The notes under the pieces: generated by a model
Seen by the model: only the letters and a program-made list of their open reading frames with translations
Told to the model about the DNA's origin: nothing
Databases searched by the model: none
Made by a program: the position numbers and the translations under genes
Origin: Opisthocomus hoazin
Taxonomy: Eukaryota > Chordata > Aves > Opisthocomiformes > Opisthocomidae
Assembly (NCBI RefSeq): GCF_030867145.1
Contig: NC_134428.1
Span: 248,001 to 312,000 of the forward strand
Direction: 5' to 3'
Length of the DNA stretch: 64,000 nucleotides
Part shown: one piece after another, positions 42,388 to 52,279 of the stretch
How positions within the stretch are numbered: the stretch's first letter is position 1
Layout: the number at the start of each line of letters is the position of its first letter

Positions 42388-42423
42388 AACTGCTGCGCAA
42401 ACTGCTGCGCAAACTGCTGCGCC
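42388..42423 (-). repeat. 12-bp tandem repeat in CR1 leader
   Basis: AACTGCTGCGCA, AACTGCTGCGCA, AACTGCTGCGCC: three head-to-tail units directly 5' of ORF1 in the GC-rich leader, which would hold the internal promoter. Units are nearly identical, so the array is young. Confidence 0.85.
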
Positions 42424-42737
42424 GCTCCCGGGCTGCTGCGCCGCCTCTGTTTGCCGGCTCTGTTCGCCCGCGCTCCTGGTCGCTCGCGCTCCCTGGGGGC
42501 TGCTCTGATCCGTGAGGGGGTTTGGCCGCTGTCACACTCGACTCCGCCCCCGCTGAGTCAGAGCTGCTGCTCGTTGGCACTTCCCGCTTTCCCGCTGAGG
42601 GGGGGGGGCTGGGGTCTCCTCTCTCTCTCGGCGCTTTTTGCCGCCTCGCCGCTGCGGTTTTGCCACCGGAGAAAGGGTCCCTCGGCGCGAGCCTCTGCTC
42701 CAGAACCCTTCACCTTCAGTAGCTTCGCCGAAATCCT

Positions 42738-42819
42738 GCACCATCCCCTCATCCACAACCCGAGGACCAGAAAGCTTGCAGAGAGGCAGATGCTGAAAAA
42801 ATGCCCAGGAAAGCTGTGA
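42738..42819 (+). pseudogene. OR pseudogene, 3' tail beyond the CR1 insertion
   Basis: Translates to EILHHPLIHNPRTRKLAERQ and ends KKCPGKL with TGA at 42817-42819. HPLIH-x2-R-x-RKL lines up with the NPLIY-x2-RN-x-EL helix 7 end of ORs. It continues the pseudogene that stops at 38254 (KLFFYSILTL), with the CR1 in between. Short, so the call leans on context. Confidence 0.65.
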
Positions 42820-42974
42820 GCTGCACAGAGATCCCACCGGAGTCTTGGCCCTGATGGAAGAAATTACTTCTGTTGTTCTTCTGAAAAGGCCTTGAGGACT
42901 TGAAGAGGTGTTTGCTGTGTCCCAGGCACTCCCCTGGAAGTGTGTAGTATGGAGAAGGCTTTTGGTGTGGGAAG

Positions 42975-43560
42975 GGGCAGAGAGGTGATGTCAGAGTTAG
43001 TTGGTGTCATTGGGAGACCTCTCTTCAACACCTTGGAGAATCCAGAGAGATCAGGGAAGTTCCAAGGTCCTCAGAAAAGGCAAATAGAAAACCCAGCTTC
43101 AAGAAGGGCAAGAAGGAGGACTGGGAGAGTTAGAGGCTGGTCAGCTTCACCTTAGTCCCTGGGAAGGTGATGAGGCAAATGTTCTTGCAGCATCCCCAGG
43201 CACTTGGAGGACAAGAAAGGGATTTCTCCCATGTGGGAGGGGAAAGAAGGGCATGTTGTGTTCCTGGACTTTTGCAAGTTCTGGGATATAGTGTCCTTAG
43301 AGCAAATTATTTATATCTGGGCTGAAAAAGTGGATGATGTGTTTGGGTGGGAAGATGGCTGGGTGATCAGGAACAAATGCCATCTGTGGTACAAAGTTCT
43401 CTGAGGGACCAGATACTTTCAGCACCCCTCAGTGATCAGCAAAATTTCATTAAAAAACATTAATAACCTAGCAATGCTGGATATCAAGACTTTTTTCAGC
43501 TGCTTTCTAAAGTTCTTTTTCTGCATAGGTTTCAAATTTTTTTTAAATTTAGATTCTGGG
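42975..43560 (+). mobile_element. Old CR1 RT relic
   Basis: Plus strand: ELVGVIGRPLFNTLENPERSG, then VVFLDFCKFWDIVSLEQ, an eroded [12 protein letters not shown] block, then EDGWVIRNKCHLWYKVL. Several frame breaks. Confidence 0.6.
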
Positions 43561-43594
43561 CTTGATTCAGTTGTTCGCACAGAGGTCACCTCTG

Positions 43595-43740
43595 CTGAGG
43601 GAACTGGGGTTGTTTACTCTGGAGAAGAGGAGGCTGAGGGGAGACCTTATCGCAACTACCTGAAAGGAGGTTGTAGTGAGGCAGGTGTTGGTCTCTTCTC
43701 CCAAGCAACTAGCGATAGGACAAGAGGAAATGGCCTCAAT
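43595..43740 (+). mobile_element. CR1 3' fragment (second subfamily), plus strand
   Basis: [20 protein letters not shown] and [17 protein letters not shown] match the C-terminal part of the 19637-type CR1. It stops abruptly at the border of an opposite-strand CR1. Confidence 0.8.
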
Positions 43741-44020
43741 CATAGAGCCATTCAGGTTGGAAAAGACCTCTAAGATCATTGTCCAACTGTCAACCCAAAG
43801 CCACCAGGCCTACTGAACCATATCCCGAAGTGCCACATCTACAGGATTTTTGAACACCTCCAGGGATGATGACTCCACCACTGCACCGGGCAGCCTGTTC
43901 CAATGTCTGACCACTCTTTCAGTAAAGAAAATTTTCCTAATATCCAATCTGAATCTCCCCTGACGCAACTTGAGGCCATTGCCTCTTGTCCTGTCACTAG
44001 ATCTGTGGGAAGGAAGGGAG
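43741..44020 (-). mobile_element. CR1 3' fragment (second subfamily), minus strand
   Basis: 3' end at CAATCATAGAGCC (43741). Minus strand reads [20 protein letters not shown] and [20 protein letters not shown]. Same subfamily as its left neighbour, which it meets tail to tail. Confidence 0.85.
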
Positions 44021-44139
44021 GCTTGGCCAACAAACACTAAAGAAAATGTGAAAGGTGTTATGGTGATGTTGCTGTGAAAACCCAGACAGTGAAAACATTC
44101 ATGTTTAGCCCTTATGCTATCTGTAACCAGTAACCTCAG

Positions 44140-44480
44140 TCCTTAACCCTACCCTAAATGCTACTCCTCATCCTGGCAGTAATCCACAGTTACTAACCTA
44201 GCTGAGCTTAGCCTATCACTGACCTCAGACCTTACATCAAAGACATATCCCAAACCCTCAACTCCTTACCCTTACTCTTACCTTACTGCTGACCCTAGCC
44301 CCTAGCCTTTATCCTTAGCTTTAATTACGAACATTAATCATTGCCCTCACCCCAGCCCTAAACCAAACCCTAAACCACCAAGATAGCCCACAGCCTTAGC
44401 ACTAAGCAGGCACCCTCAGCAGAACACCAAACCCTCCCCTGATGCCTTTGCCTAACCCCCAACGCTGAAAGGTGAGCTCT
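44140..44480 (+). repeat. Degenerate telomere-like (CCCTAA) stretch
   Basis: Many imperfect CCCTAA/CCCTAAA/CCCTAG words: ACCCTACCCTAAATG, GACCCTAGCCCCTAGCC, GCCCTAAACCAAACCC, CCTAACCCCC. The C-rich strand is on plus. The repeats are eroded and not in register, as in an old interstitial telomeric sequence. Confidence 0.5.
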
Positions 44481-44559
44481 GATCCCTGAGACCTCAGCTG
44501 AACACCCAACCCTCCAAAGCCCTCATTCCTCTGCTCTAACTCCCTCCCCTTCAACCCAG

Positions 44560-45235
44560 TTACGGTCCGGGAAGACCCGAGACATAAAGCTTCTTTGTTA
44601 TTCCCAGAGTGAGATTAAGACACAAACAAGGTCAAATGCCACCAGTTAAAGAGGTTTATAGATCAACTATTAAAATGAGGGCACGAAGAACCAGTGACAG
44701 GAAAGAGAGGAAAAGACAAGAAAGAAAGAAACCTAGCAAGCAGTCGGGATGACAGAATTGCAAGAGACAGTCACCACCATGGATCCAGTGGCGTCCCGTT
44801 GGTCCATAATTTCCTTTTGCATCAGTGGTGAGGGTCCCCCTGTTGTTTGGTCACACGACCTTTTCCAATGTGTTTGGGGAAATTGTTCCCTAGGCGATGG
44901 CGCATACCCTACCTTCCCCCAGTCCCGTGCATGTGCTTTTTTCTCAGTCCTGGCTCCAGCAGGTCAGGGAGGGGGTTGGTGCCTAGACACATTTTCCACA
45001 ACGAGGTACCTGTCCTCCAACTCCCTTCAAAGCTGGTTTCGGGTGGCTGATTTCTATTTGGCTGGCCCACCAGGAGGTTCAGCTGGGCTGCAAACAAAGA
45101 TTTACTGGCCTGCCAGGAGGTCCTGCAGCAAGCTTTGCAACAGAGCTTTGAGGCAACTGTCTTAATATATGGTGTCAGATGCCTTCTTAATCCTAACTTA
45201 TGCTCTTTGGCCTCTTGGGCTAGGGCAGGGATCAT
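44560..45235 (-). mobile_element. Probable LTR, minus strand
   Basis: On the minus strand the order is an AT-rich TATA-like ATATATTAAGACAG (about 45165), then a middle A/G-rich part, then a block ending TTATGTCTCGGGTCTTCCCG just before 44560. That end reminds me of avian ERV LTRs. There is no target-site duplication or polyadenylation signal to confirm it. Confidence 0.35.
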
Positions 45236-45239
45236 GAGG

Positions 45240-46020
45240 CCCCAGAAGAGTCACATGGCGTTGGAAGAGGACTGTGAGGTGACCTGTGTCTGATCAGCTC
45301 AGAGGACACAAGAGGAGATGGATAGGAATATTATGGTGAGGTCAGCTGTGTCTCAGGGTCTCACAGGCCAGCAGGAGGCACATGGCTGTGAAGGTGGCTG
45401 TGAGGTCACTTCTATCTTTAGAGTTGAAAAGGCAGCAGCAGGAGCATGGCTGGGAAAGGGCTGGTGAGGTCACCTCTCTCTGCAGTAGCTGGTCGGTCAG
45501 CCCTTGACTCATGGCTGGGTTATGAGCTTTTCGGCTCACATCTGCCAGCACCCCAAACAGGCCAGCAGAAGGCCTGGGGTTGGCAAGGGAATTGTGTGAA
45601 TCCCTTTCCTTGGGTACCTGGTAGGGCCATCCAGGAAGAAGGCTTGGATATGGGTTGTCACAGCCCTTCCACCTGGGTACCTCATGGGACAGCAGCAGGC
45701 CCATGGCTTGGTTGTGTCTGCCTGAGAAGCTGGCTTGGAAGATTATGGTGTTTGCTTTTCTCTGGTCAGTTTATAGGCCGCAAGAAGGCTGACGGGTTGC
45801 AATATCATTATGACATCAACTGTGTCTGAGAAGCTCATAGATGAGTAGGAAACACATGATCATGAAGGTGAGTGAGAGGTCACTTCAGTCTCCAATCTTC
45901 TTAGGTGACTGGCCACCAGCAGACACATGGCTGGGGTGCTGACTATGACATCACTTCTGCCTGAGAACCTGACAGCCAGCAGCAGGCACGTTACTGGGTT
46001 GTAGTTTTGTACCTAGAGGT
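45240..46020 (+). repeat. Decayed minisatellite with a period of about 64 bp
   Basis: GTGAGGTSAC-type cores recur at 45274, 45336, 45400 and 45464, then as ATGAGCT/GTCAC/ATGACATCA variants roughly every 62-66 bases up to about 45940. Each core is followed by a CTGAG or CTCAG, then GGCCAGCAGCAGGCACATGG. About twelve units, most eroded; the best three are at 45330-45520. Confidence 0.75.
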
Positions 46021-46179
46021 TCTGGATTGTTATGTGCCCATGAAGAAAGGTGCATAGACTCTGTGAAGTATCATTTCAAAGGCCATTTGACAGAGCAAAC
46101 ACTACCAACCAAGAATGAAGACGCCAGCTACGTACAGGGCTGCAGTAGGATAAGCGTGGCCACCCAAACAAGGGGGTTA

Positions 46180-46440
46180 CCATCCCCCTTGACTCAGCAC
46201 TGGTGTGGCTGCATCTGGACAATTGTGTCTGAGTGTGGGGCTTTGCGGTCTGCAGGAGCGGGAAGAACTGGAGAGGGTGCAGAGGAAATCTGCCAGGGTG
46301 AGGTTTGGGGTCTCTGTGGAGAGGCTGGGGGACCTGGGCTGCTTTAGCCTGATGAAGTGGAAGCTCAGGCAACTATAGTAGTAGCATGCCCCTGCTTGAA
46401 GGGTAGTTTAACTGATGATGAAGCATTTCTTGGTAGTCAG
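46180..46440 (+). mobile_element. Old CR1 relic
   Basis: Plus strand carries an eroded GAGRTGEGAEEICQGEVWGL (from an [10 protein letters not shown]-type region in another frame) followed by ERLGDLGCFSLMKWKLRQL, the [18 protein letters not shown] block. Short and old. Confidence 0.55.
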
Positions 46441-46500
46441 AAGAGAAGGAAAGCTCAATAAAATGCTGTTTGGAAGGTTCCAATGGCATGTGCAGAAAAA

Positions 46501-46566
46501 GAGATGTCACTGAAAGAGTAGCATTGTGGTACAAGAGTGACCTTGCTACTCTTTCAGTGACATCTC
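46501..46566. repeat. Perfect 23-bp inverted repeat, 20-nt loop
   Basis: GAGATGTCACTGAAAGAGTA plus GCA at 46501-46523 is exactly complementary to 46544-46566. The 20-nt loop (46524-46543) can pair a further four bases (TTGT with ACAA). No similarity extends beyond the arms. A transcript across it would fold into a long perfect hairpin. Confidence 0.95.
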
Positions 46567-46959
46567 AGAGGGAACCTGGATCAACCCACGGCTTTGTGTT
46601 TCAAGGAACAGCCAGTGAGTGTACAGAGACGTCAATGGAAGGCATAGAAATGCCAGAGTGAGAGTTAGGTAGGAAATAAAGATGGGTGTCTACAGGCTGA
46701 AGGTAAAGAGATGCAGGCATGGGATGGTGTAGGACAGCCTGCAGTGGAGATGGCTAAGTACTGCGGCAGGGCAGAAAGGCTCAACAGGACCGAGGGCTTT
46801 GTCGCCTTGGCTATGGCAGTTGCCTCTGCCATCAAGGCCTACCAGAAGAAACATTATTTGAGGCTCTGGACTGTGTTTCATTCTCATCCCTTCTTTTGGA
46901 GGCTGGGAGGCTTCGTGGAATTTTACTACACTGGGCATTGCTCACCCTCTGTACAGCCC

Positions 46960-47449
46960 CAGGCCAAAGTTAGCAATCCTCACAAACATCCATCATGAGA
47001 CACCGACACCAAGATGCACAAATTCAGCAAACTCCTAAATCAGGCTTTGTGCTTTGAGAACATCGTCAACTTGATAAGTGAGTGTGGAATACAAGGGAAA
47101 CCCTGTGGAGGCAGGGTGCTGGCTGTGGGAAACCATACAACTTGAGACAGAACAGCACTGTCTCATGACCCTGAAGGAGCAGCGCATCCTGTGCCTCCCT
47201 TTGCTGTTCTCAGGAGATCAGCTGTTTTCACACATCCAGCTGCAAAAGATCCTGGAAAATAGCAACTGTGAACTTCGCAAAGCCACAAATCCAAAGATGA
47301 TTGGCTCTAGTAACTATTGTATTAGTATATATGGTATTCACTTGAGCAATAAAATGACTCTGATTGAGCACAAGATTGGGGTCCATGAAGTCATTCATCA
47401 CAGCTGGCTTGTGAAACCCACCTCCCTCTGAGACGTCAGGCAGGCAAAG
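46960..47449 (+). mobile_element. Private insertion next to LTR, possibly ERV internal remnant
   Basis: Absent from the right arm, where sequence equivalent to 46950 joins sequence equivalent to about 48035. It runs directly into the LTR at 47450, so it is probably the 3' end of the same provirus. No retroviral protein is readable. Confidence 0.45.
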
Positions 47450-48033
47450 TGTTAAGCACTTGTGCATGGCAACAACGAGTCTTGCGGGGGGGGGGCTGTG
47501 AAAACGCCAAGGCACCCCTCCCCACGCACACAGATTTATTTTTGAGAACTTTCAGGAAGCTGTGAAACAGGTCAATGAAGGCTATAAAAGCAGAGGAGGC
47601 CAGGTCCTTGCGACACACACCCACTACCGGAGGACACTGACCACCAGTAGAGACTGCCACTGGATCCAATGGTGAAGAGACCTTTTCATTTATTTCTTCC
47701 TTTTGTTTTCCTCTCTTTCTCTACCTCTGACATTCTAGGCACATAAAGGTAATGTTGTTGTAGGTTTGTCAGTCTGCTATGTTCTGTGGTTTCATAAAAT
47801 CAGACATAGTGTTGTGGTAAGCCTTGCCAAGTCAATATCTGTTCTAATCCCACAGTGCTCAAATGAATGTTATGAAGTTACTAAGTAATCATACTTTGTA
47901 ATCTTACTGAATTTCAAGTAAAGCATCGGTTTTAGTCAAGCCTCTTGATCATTGTTATGACTTCTGGGTATCGCAAAGAGAAATAAAAAAACCCCTGTCC
48001 TTAACCCACTGAGTGGGACAGAGCACCCTAACA
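47450..48033 (+). mobile_element. ERV LTR, arm-specific
   Basis: Starts TGTTAAGCACTTG and ends CACCCTAACA. It has TATAAA at 47583-47588 and AATAAA at 47982-47987, the order expected of U3-R-U5 in plus orientation. A ten-base G run lies at 47486-47495. It is missing from the right arm, so it inserted after the duplication or was lost there. Confidence 0.75.
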
Positions 48034-49129
48034 CCCCACTACTCCCAAGAAGAGCCCTGAGCCATGTGTGAGGGACAGGGTCTAGCTTCCCAGGGCCTGG
48101 GGCTCAGCCCTTGGCCTTTCTGCTTCATAAAGCAGACCAAGGGTTTTCTCAGCATTGCAGCCACCTGCACAGTGCCTCTGCCTACCTGCAATCATGGCCT
48201 CCAATTCTCTGCTCTAAGGAGTCCCTGGGGAGGCTTTGTCAGTAGTGGACCACAGTGGGGCCAATCAATGCTTCCAGGTACTTCCAGTTTTCCTGCTGAC
48301 TTCTTGAACAGTTTTTTCTATCCCCTCTCAGTATCTGAGCTTCAGGGACTCAACACCAAATACCCCATGGGGCTCATTAAAATACGGGAAGCGCTAACAA
48401 GCTAATGTGTAATTTTCTTTGAGTCTGCAACTTATGCAGCTAATTGGAGTTTTTTCATAGTGTAGTTAAGGAGGAAGATGTCCTACTGCACCAAATAATT
48501 TTTTTTTTTTTTTTTTAAGGGATATTTTTAATTGCTTTTCAGCTTACAGAAGAAGTGGTAGAAGCATTCTCCAAGTGCTAGTAGTCCAGTGTGTCTCCTC
48601 AGGATGTCTGGACAGGTAGGAAAAACAGTCCCTTCAGGTCCGACAACTTTGCTCCTCACCTTCCCAACCCCAGTTTTTCTCTCATCGGCCACCTGGGGCT
48701 TGTGTCACTGTTCCTTGCATCAGACTTCTCCAGTGATCTCTGCAGCTGGATGTTACAGCTCCATTGCACCATCTCCCATCTACTGTCCTTAGAGAACTGC
48801 CTGCTCACAGACACAAAATGAGTTTTCCTATTTGTAAGGAAGGAAAATTAAAGCATGACCAATTTTCATAAGGAACAAAATACACTCTGTAACCATATGC
48901 TAACTAGAAGCTGCCTCTAGTGAGCTTGCTTCTCTGTAAGGGATAAAATTCTCAGAAATGTCGGAGATAATAGGTAAAAGAAGACAGAAGTGAACATAAT
49001 TAAAGAGGTGGCAAAAGAGACAATTAGACTACTGAAATATAGATGAGCTTTCAACTACCTGAAGCTCAAAACAGCGGTATAAGTGAGAGGTATCTGAACG
49101 AAAAAGAAGTAGGAAGATGAAATTGGAGA

Positions 49130-49800
49130 GAAATGGAAATGGCTTTTGTCTAGGCAGTCTGTGTTTGACAAGACGACATTAGAAAAGGTCATTGTTTCAG
49201 GACAGGTGAGAATATATGAAAGAGTAGAGAAACTAAATACACTGCAGAAGAGGCAGAATAGTGGTACTCATCTTATAGGGGAAGATCGAGGTTTCTTTGG
49301 AATATCCCTTTTCAAAGGTCATGGGATTGCAGAGGGCTCTTGTGAGTGAGGACAGACCAATGTTGTGCCCATCGTTGAAAGAGGTTGAAACGGCAACCCA
49401 GGGAACCCCAGGCTGTACAAGGTCGCATTGGTGAGGAGCGAGCCCTCAAGTAGGGTCCTCTGGGGTGACATTTCTGGGCAGCTGAAATAGAAGACTGTGT
49501 CCAAGAATCATCAGCATGTACTTACCAAGGGTCAATCATGCCTCACTGACCTGATTGCCTTCATGATGGAATAACAGCATTTGTGAATGAGGGGAGAGCA
49601 GTGTCTGTTGTTTCTCTCTGCTTCAGCGAGATATTCGAAGTGGTCTCCCTCCATATCCTTGTACCCAGGATAGGCCATTACAGTCTGGATGGGGAGACAG
49701 ACGGGCAAAACACGAGTCGGAAGATGAGGCTCAGAGGACAGTGGTGAAGGGGTCATACCCTACCTGGAGGTGACTGGGACATACTGGGGCATTGTGGGGC
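49130..49800 (+). mobile_element. Old CR1 RT relic (left arm)
   Basis: Plus strand: GITAFVNEGRAVSVVSLCFS and EIFEVVSLHILVPRIG, an eroded [22 protein letters not shown] region. The same relic is in the right arm (58440-58912), so it predates the duplication. Confidence 0.6.
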
Positions 49801-50154
49801 AGTACTGGGAACTCTCCTGGGCCCAAAGCAATGTAAGACCTGTATCCTTTGTACAGAGGAAGCAACTCTCACATGTATTAGTAGCAATCAATTGGGGTAT
49901 ATTCCTTCAGGAGTGGACTGCTCCAGCATGGGTCCACCCCCACAGGCCACAGGTCCTGCCAGAAAACCTGCTCCCCTGTCAGCTTCTCTCCATGGGCAGC
50001 AGTTCCTGCCAGGAGCCTGCTCCACAATGGTCTTCCATGGGCTGCGGGTCTCACTATCCTAAGGGAGAAACGACAGCCCAGCACGGCTTCTCTTCTGGAC
50101 TAGACCACCAGACGTCCTGCAGGGTGGGTGTTTCCTGTGCCTGTGGGAGTCAAG

Positions 50155-50650
50155 AAAACTCAATGCTTGTAACAGACCAGTGTCTTGGCTACTGCTCATC
50201 CATGTCTGACCAGCGTCAAGGCCTGCTCTGTTTCCACTTACTCCCTTCCAGTGAGTAAGTGGGCAGTGGGAAAGAAGTTGTGAGAGGACACAGCCAAGAC
50301 AGCTGATCCAAACTGACCACAGGAATATTCCTTACCATATGAACTCATGCTAAGAAATAAAAGCTTGGGACAGAGGAAAAGGATGTGGAGGTTTTTATCA
50401 TTTAAGGAATTTGAAGGCTGGAAAGTGGCAGAGCATCAGTCTGCTTGTGGGAGGTGGTGAAGGATGGTCTTTGTTTCACTTGGTGAGGTCTTTTTTTAAT
50501 CTCTTTTCTTCATCTATTAAACTCTTATTATTATCTAGAGCAGAAACTTTTCACACTTCATTTCTTCTTGTTCTCTTCCCTGTCCCACTGGGGAAGGGGA
50601 GGAAAGAGTGAGTAGCAGGTGGGCTACTGGCCAGAGTCAACACACAACAG
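50155..50650 (+). mobile_element. ERVL-type LTR fragment (left arm)
   Basis: From AACAGACCAGTGTCTTGG through AATAAA at 50356-50361 to a CCACTGGGGAAGGGGAGG stretch and GTCAACACACAACA. Its counterpart at 57900-58390 has the same limits, so it was present before the duplication. It interrupts the old CR1 relic on its left. Confidence 0.65.
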
Positions 50651-50689
50651 CAAGGAAGGTCTTGATAACTGGGAGTGAGTTCAGTGCAG

Positions 50690-51080
50690 GGCCGCCTGCT
50701 CAGAGGCTGAAGCACTTTTCTGGCAGGAGAAACTGAGGGCAAAGGGCCTTGTTTAGCCAGGAGAGTGGAAGGTCTCAAGAACCTTGTAGCAACCTGTCAT
50801 TCCCTACGGAGAAGTTTTCATGAAGATGGAGCCAGTCTTGTCAGCGTGGTGCCTGGCAGGAGGACAATAGACAATAGTGAGATGTTGAAATAAGGAAGGA
50901 TCAGGACAGAGATAAGGAAAAAAATATTTTTCTCCATGAGGACATCCAAGCATTGCAGCAGGTCTTCTAGAGATGTTGTGCCATCTCTGTTCTTGGCAGC
51001 TCTCCAGCCACCACTGGATTACACCTTGAGCAATGTGGTCTGGCTCCAAAGCTGGTCCTAACATGAGCACGAGGTAAGAG
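50690..51080 (+). mobile_element. Old CR1 3' relic (left arm)
   Basis: Eroded C-terminal RT sequence, including a FLHEDIQALQQVF stretch around 50930-50970. Mirrored at 57440-57860. Confidence 0.5.
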
Positions 51081-51404
51081 CAGAGACCTCCTCAAGTGCC
51101 ATTAAGGAGATGGGAAACTTAAATGATGCTGGGGTTCCTTTCCCCTCTTGGTCTTCCCTTGAGGACAGTCGGGAAAGTTCTCAGGTTCCCCACAAGCATG
51201 GAACTAAGTCGGATGTTAGTATAGTCAGACCAGCTGCAGCTTTCTTGTCCTGCTCCAGGCAGCATTGCTCAGATGCCAGGCTGCTTGACAGGTATCCTCA
51301 AAACACTCATCTCAAACATTTCCTTTGCTTCCCCTTCTATTTGTGTTTTCACTCTTCCCACCTCTCCAGTCCTGTTCTTTAACCGTCCTTATCCACTGCT
51401 ATGC

Positions 51405-51422
51405 AAAAAAAAAAAAAAAAAA
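51405..51422 (+). repeat. A18 homopolymer
   Basis: Eighteen consecutive A. The corresponding right-arm site (about 57130) has only eight T. The left arm also carries T18 at 48499-48516. Confidence 0.9.
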
Positions 51423-51839
51423 GCCAAGTCTTCTTTTCCATTTCCCCACTGGACCTGCGTTTACTCACTTTGTACCCACATTTCTTAGATGATTGCCATG
51501 GTGCTTACTACCTCGCTTAGCAACTTGATGAATACTGGCACTCTTTGCTTATCTGTAACTACCTAATTCATGGTCATATTAGCACCATGGCACAGGATGA
51601 CGATAAGTACACATACTTTCCAAGCTGGATGGTTGGAGGTTCTGACCATGGGGACCTTGAGACACCTGGGGATTTGGCCAACAGGGACCTGAATGTTGAG
51701 AAGGAAAAGCTGCAGAATAAGTCCAAACAGCAGCATGGGAAGGGATCTGACTAGCAAAGGAGTGCCTTGACAAGAAGGACCGGGGCATCATGACGGCAGA
51801 TGCCATAGGAGCCAGTGGGCCTCATATTTCAATAGGAAA

Positions 51840-52240
51840 GTGACAGTGTCCAGAGGAGGTCTTCCAAAATAGAGGGAGCGGCCTAAAGCATGAAATGTGA
51901 GGAGATTCTGAGGAAACTGGGTCTATCTGGCCTCCTGAAGGAGAGGCATGGATTGCCCTAGTAAAAGCCTACTGCTACCTGGAGATATGACAGAGCCAAG
52001 CTCTCCTCTGCAGTGGCTAGTGATATGATAGAGGTAACAGCCACAAAGTGCCTCTTAGGAGCTTGCAGCTGAGCCTTATGAAAAATAAAATGGACTAGGA
52101 GGTGACTGCTGTCATATCTACCTCTGGAGCTCTTCACATTTCAGCTCCAAAACATCACAGCCATTCTGGAGGCTGGACGAGACACCCCCAACAGTCTCTT
52201 CCCCACCAACACTTCTATGAGCCTGTGCTTCCCTACGTGT
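51840..52240 (+). mobile_element. Old CR1 3' relic
   Basis: Begins GTCCAGAGGAGGTCTTCC, as CR1 RT regions do (ERVQRRA), and continues MKCEEILRKLGLSGLLKERH. The right-arm version is cut by the CR1 that starts at about 56690. Confidence 0.5.
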
Positions 52241-52279
52241 TCTACAAGAAGAGATTAAGCTGGAGGTGAGGTCCTCTAC

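Larger units (their letters stand above)
38255..42737 (-). mobile_element. Near full-length CR1 LINE
   Basis: About 4.5 kb. 3' end: three ACAGAATC-type repeats at 38256-38275. Then, on the minus strand from the 5' end: a GC-rich leader (42300-42735), ORF1 (42287 to about 41201, one frameshift), ORF2 (to 38340, uninterrupted) and a short 3' UTR. It is inserted antisense into an OR pseudogene whose two parts flank it, which fixes both ends to within a few bases. Most CR1 copies in birds are heavily 5' truncated, so a copy with its leader and both frames is rare. No clear target-site duplication, as usual for CR1. Confidence 0.93.
46600..51860 (+). repeat. Left arm of a large inverted duplication
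   Basis: Successive blocks match 60675-56700 in reverse complement: 46690-46950 with 60560-60330, 48050-48420 with 60300-59940, 48660-48830 with 59660-59490 (about 90% by eye), 49010-49100 with 59360-59260, 50155-50650 with 58385-57900, 51110-51490 with 57420-57040 and 51545-51840 with 56980-56700. It contains old CR1 relics, an LTR shared by both arms and a private ERV insertion. No host gene recognised. Confidence 0.85.

Noticed and set aside
45240-46020. CRISPR-like or satellite array with spacers
   Set aside because: The units are contiguous degenerate copies of one 64-bp sequence without unique spacers, in a bird genome. It is a decayed minisatellite.
46711-46998. 95-codon frame (ALAMAVASAIKAYQKKHYLRL) that looked like a possible conserved exon in the arm end
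   Set aside because: The copy at 60.3-60.5 kb shifts frame and the copy at 28.8 kb has stops; no common protein.
47583-47588. TATAAA at 47583 as promoter of a host gene
   Set aside because: It lies inside a recognisable LTR with a matching AATAAA downstream and no host frame follows.
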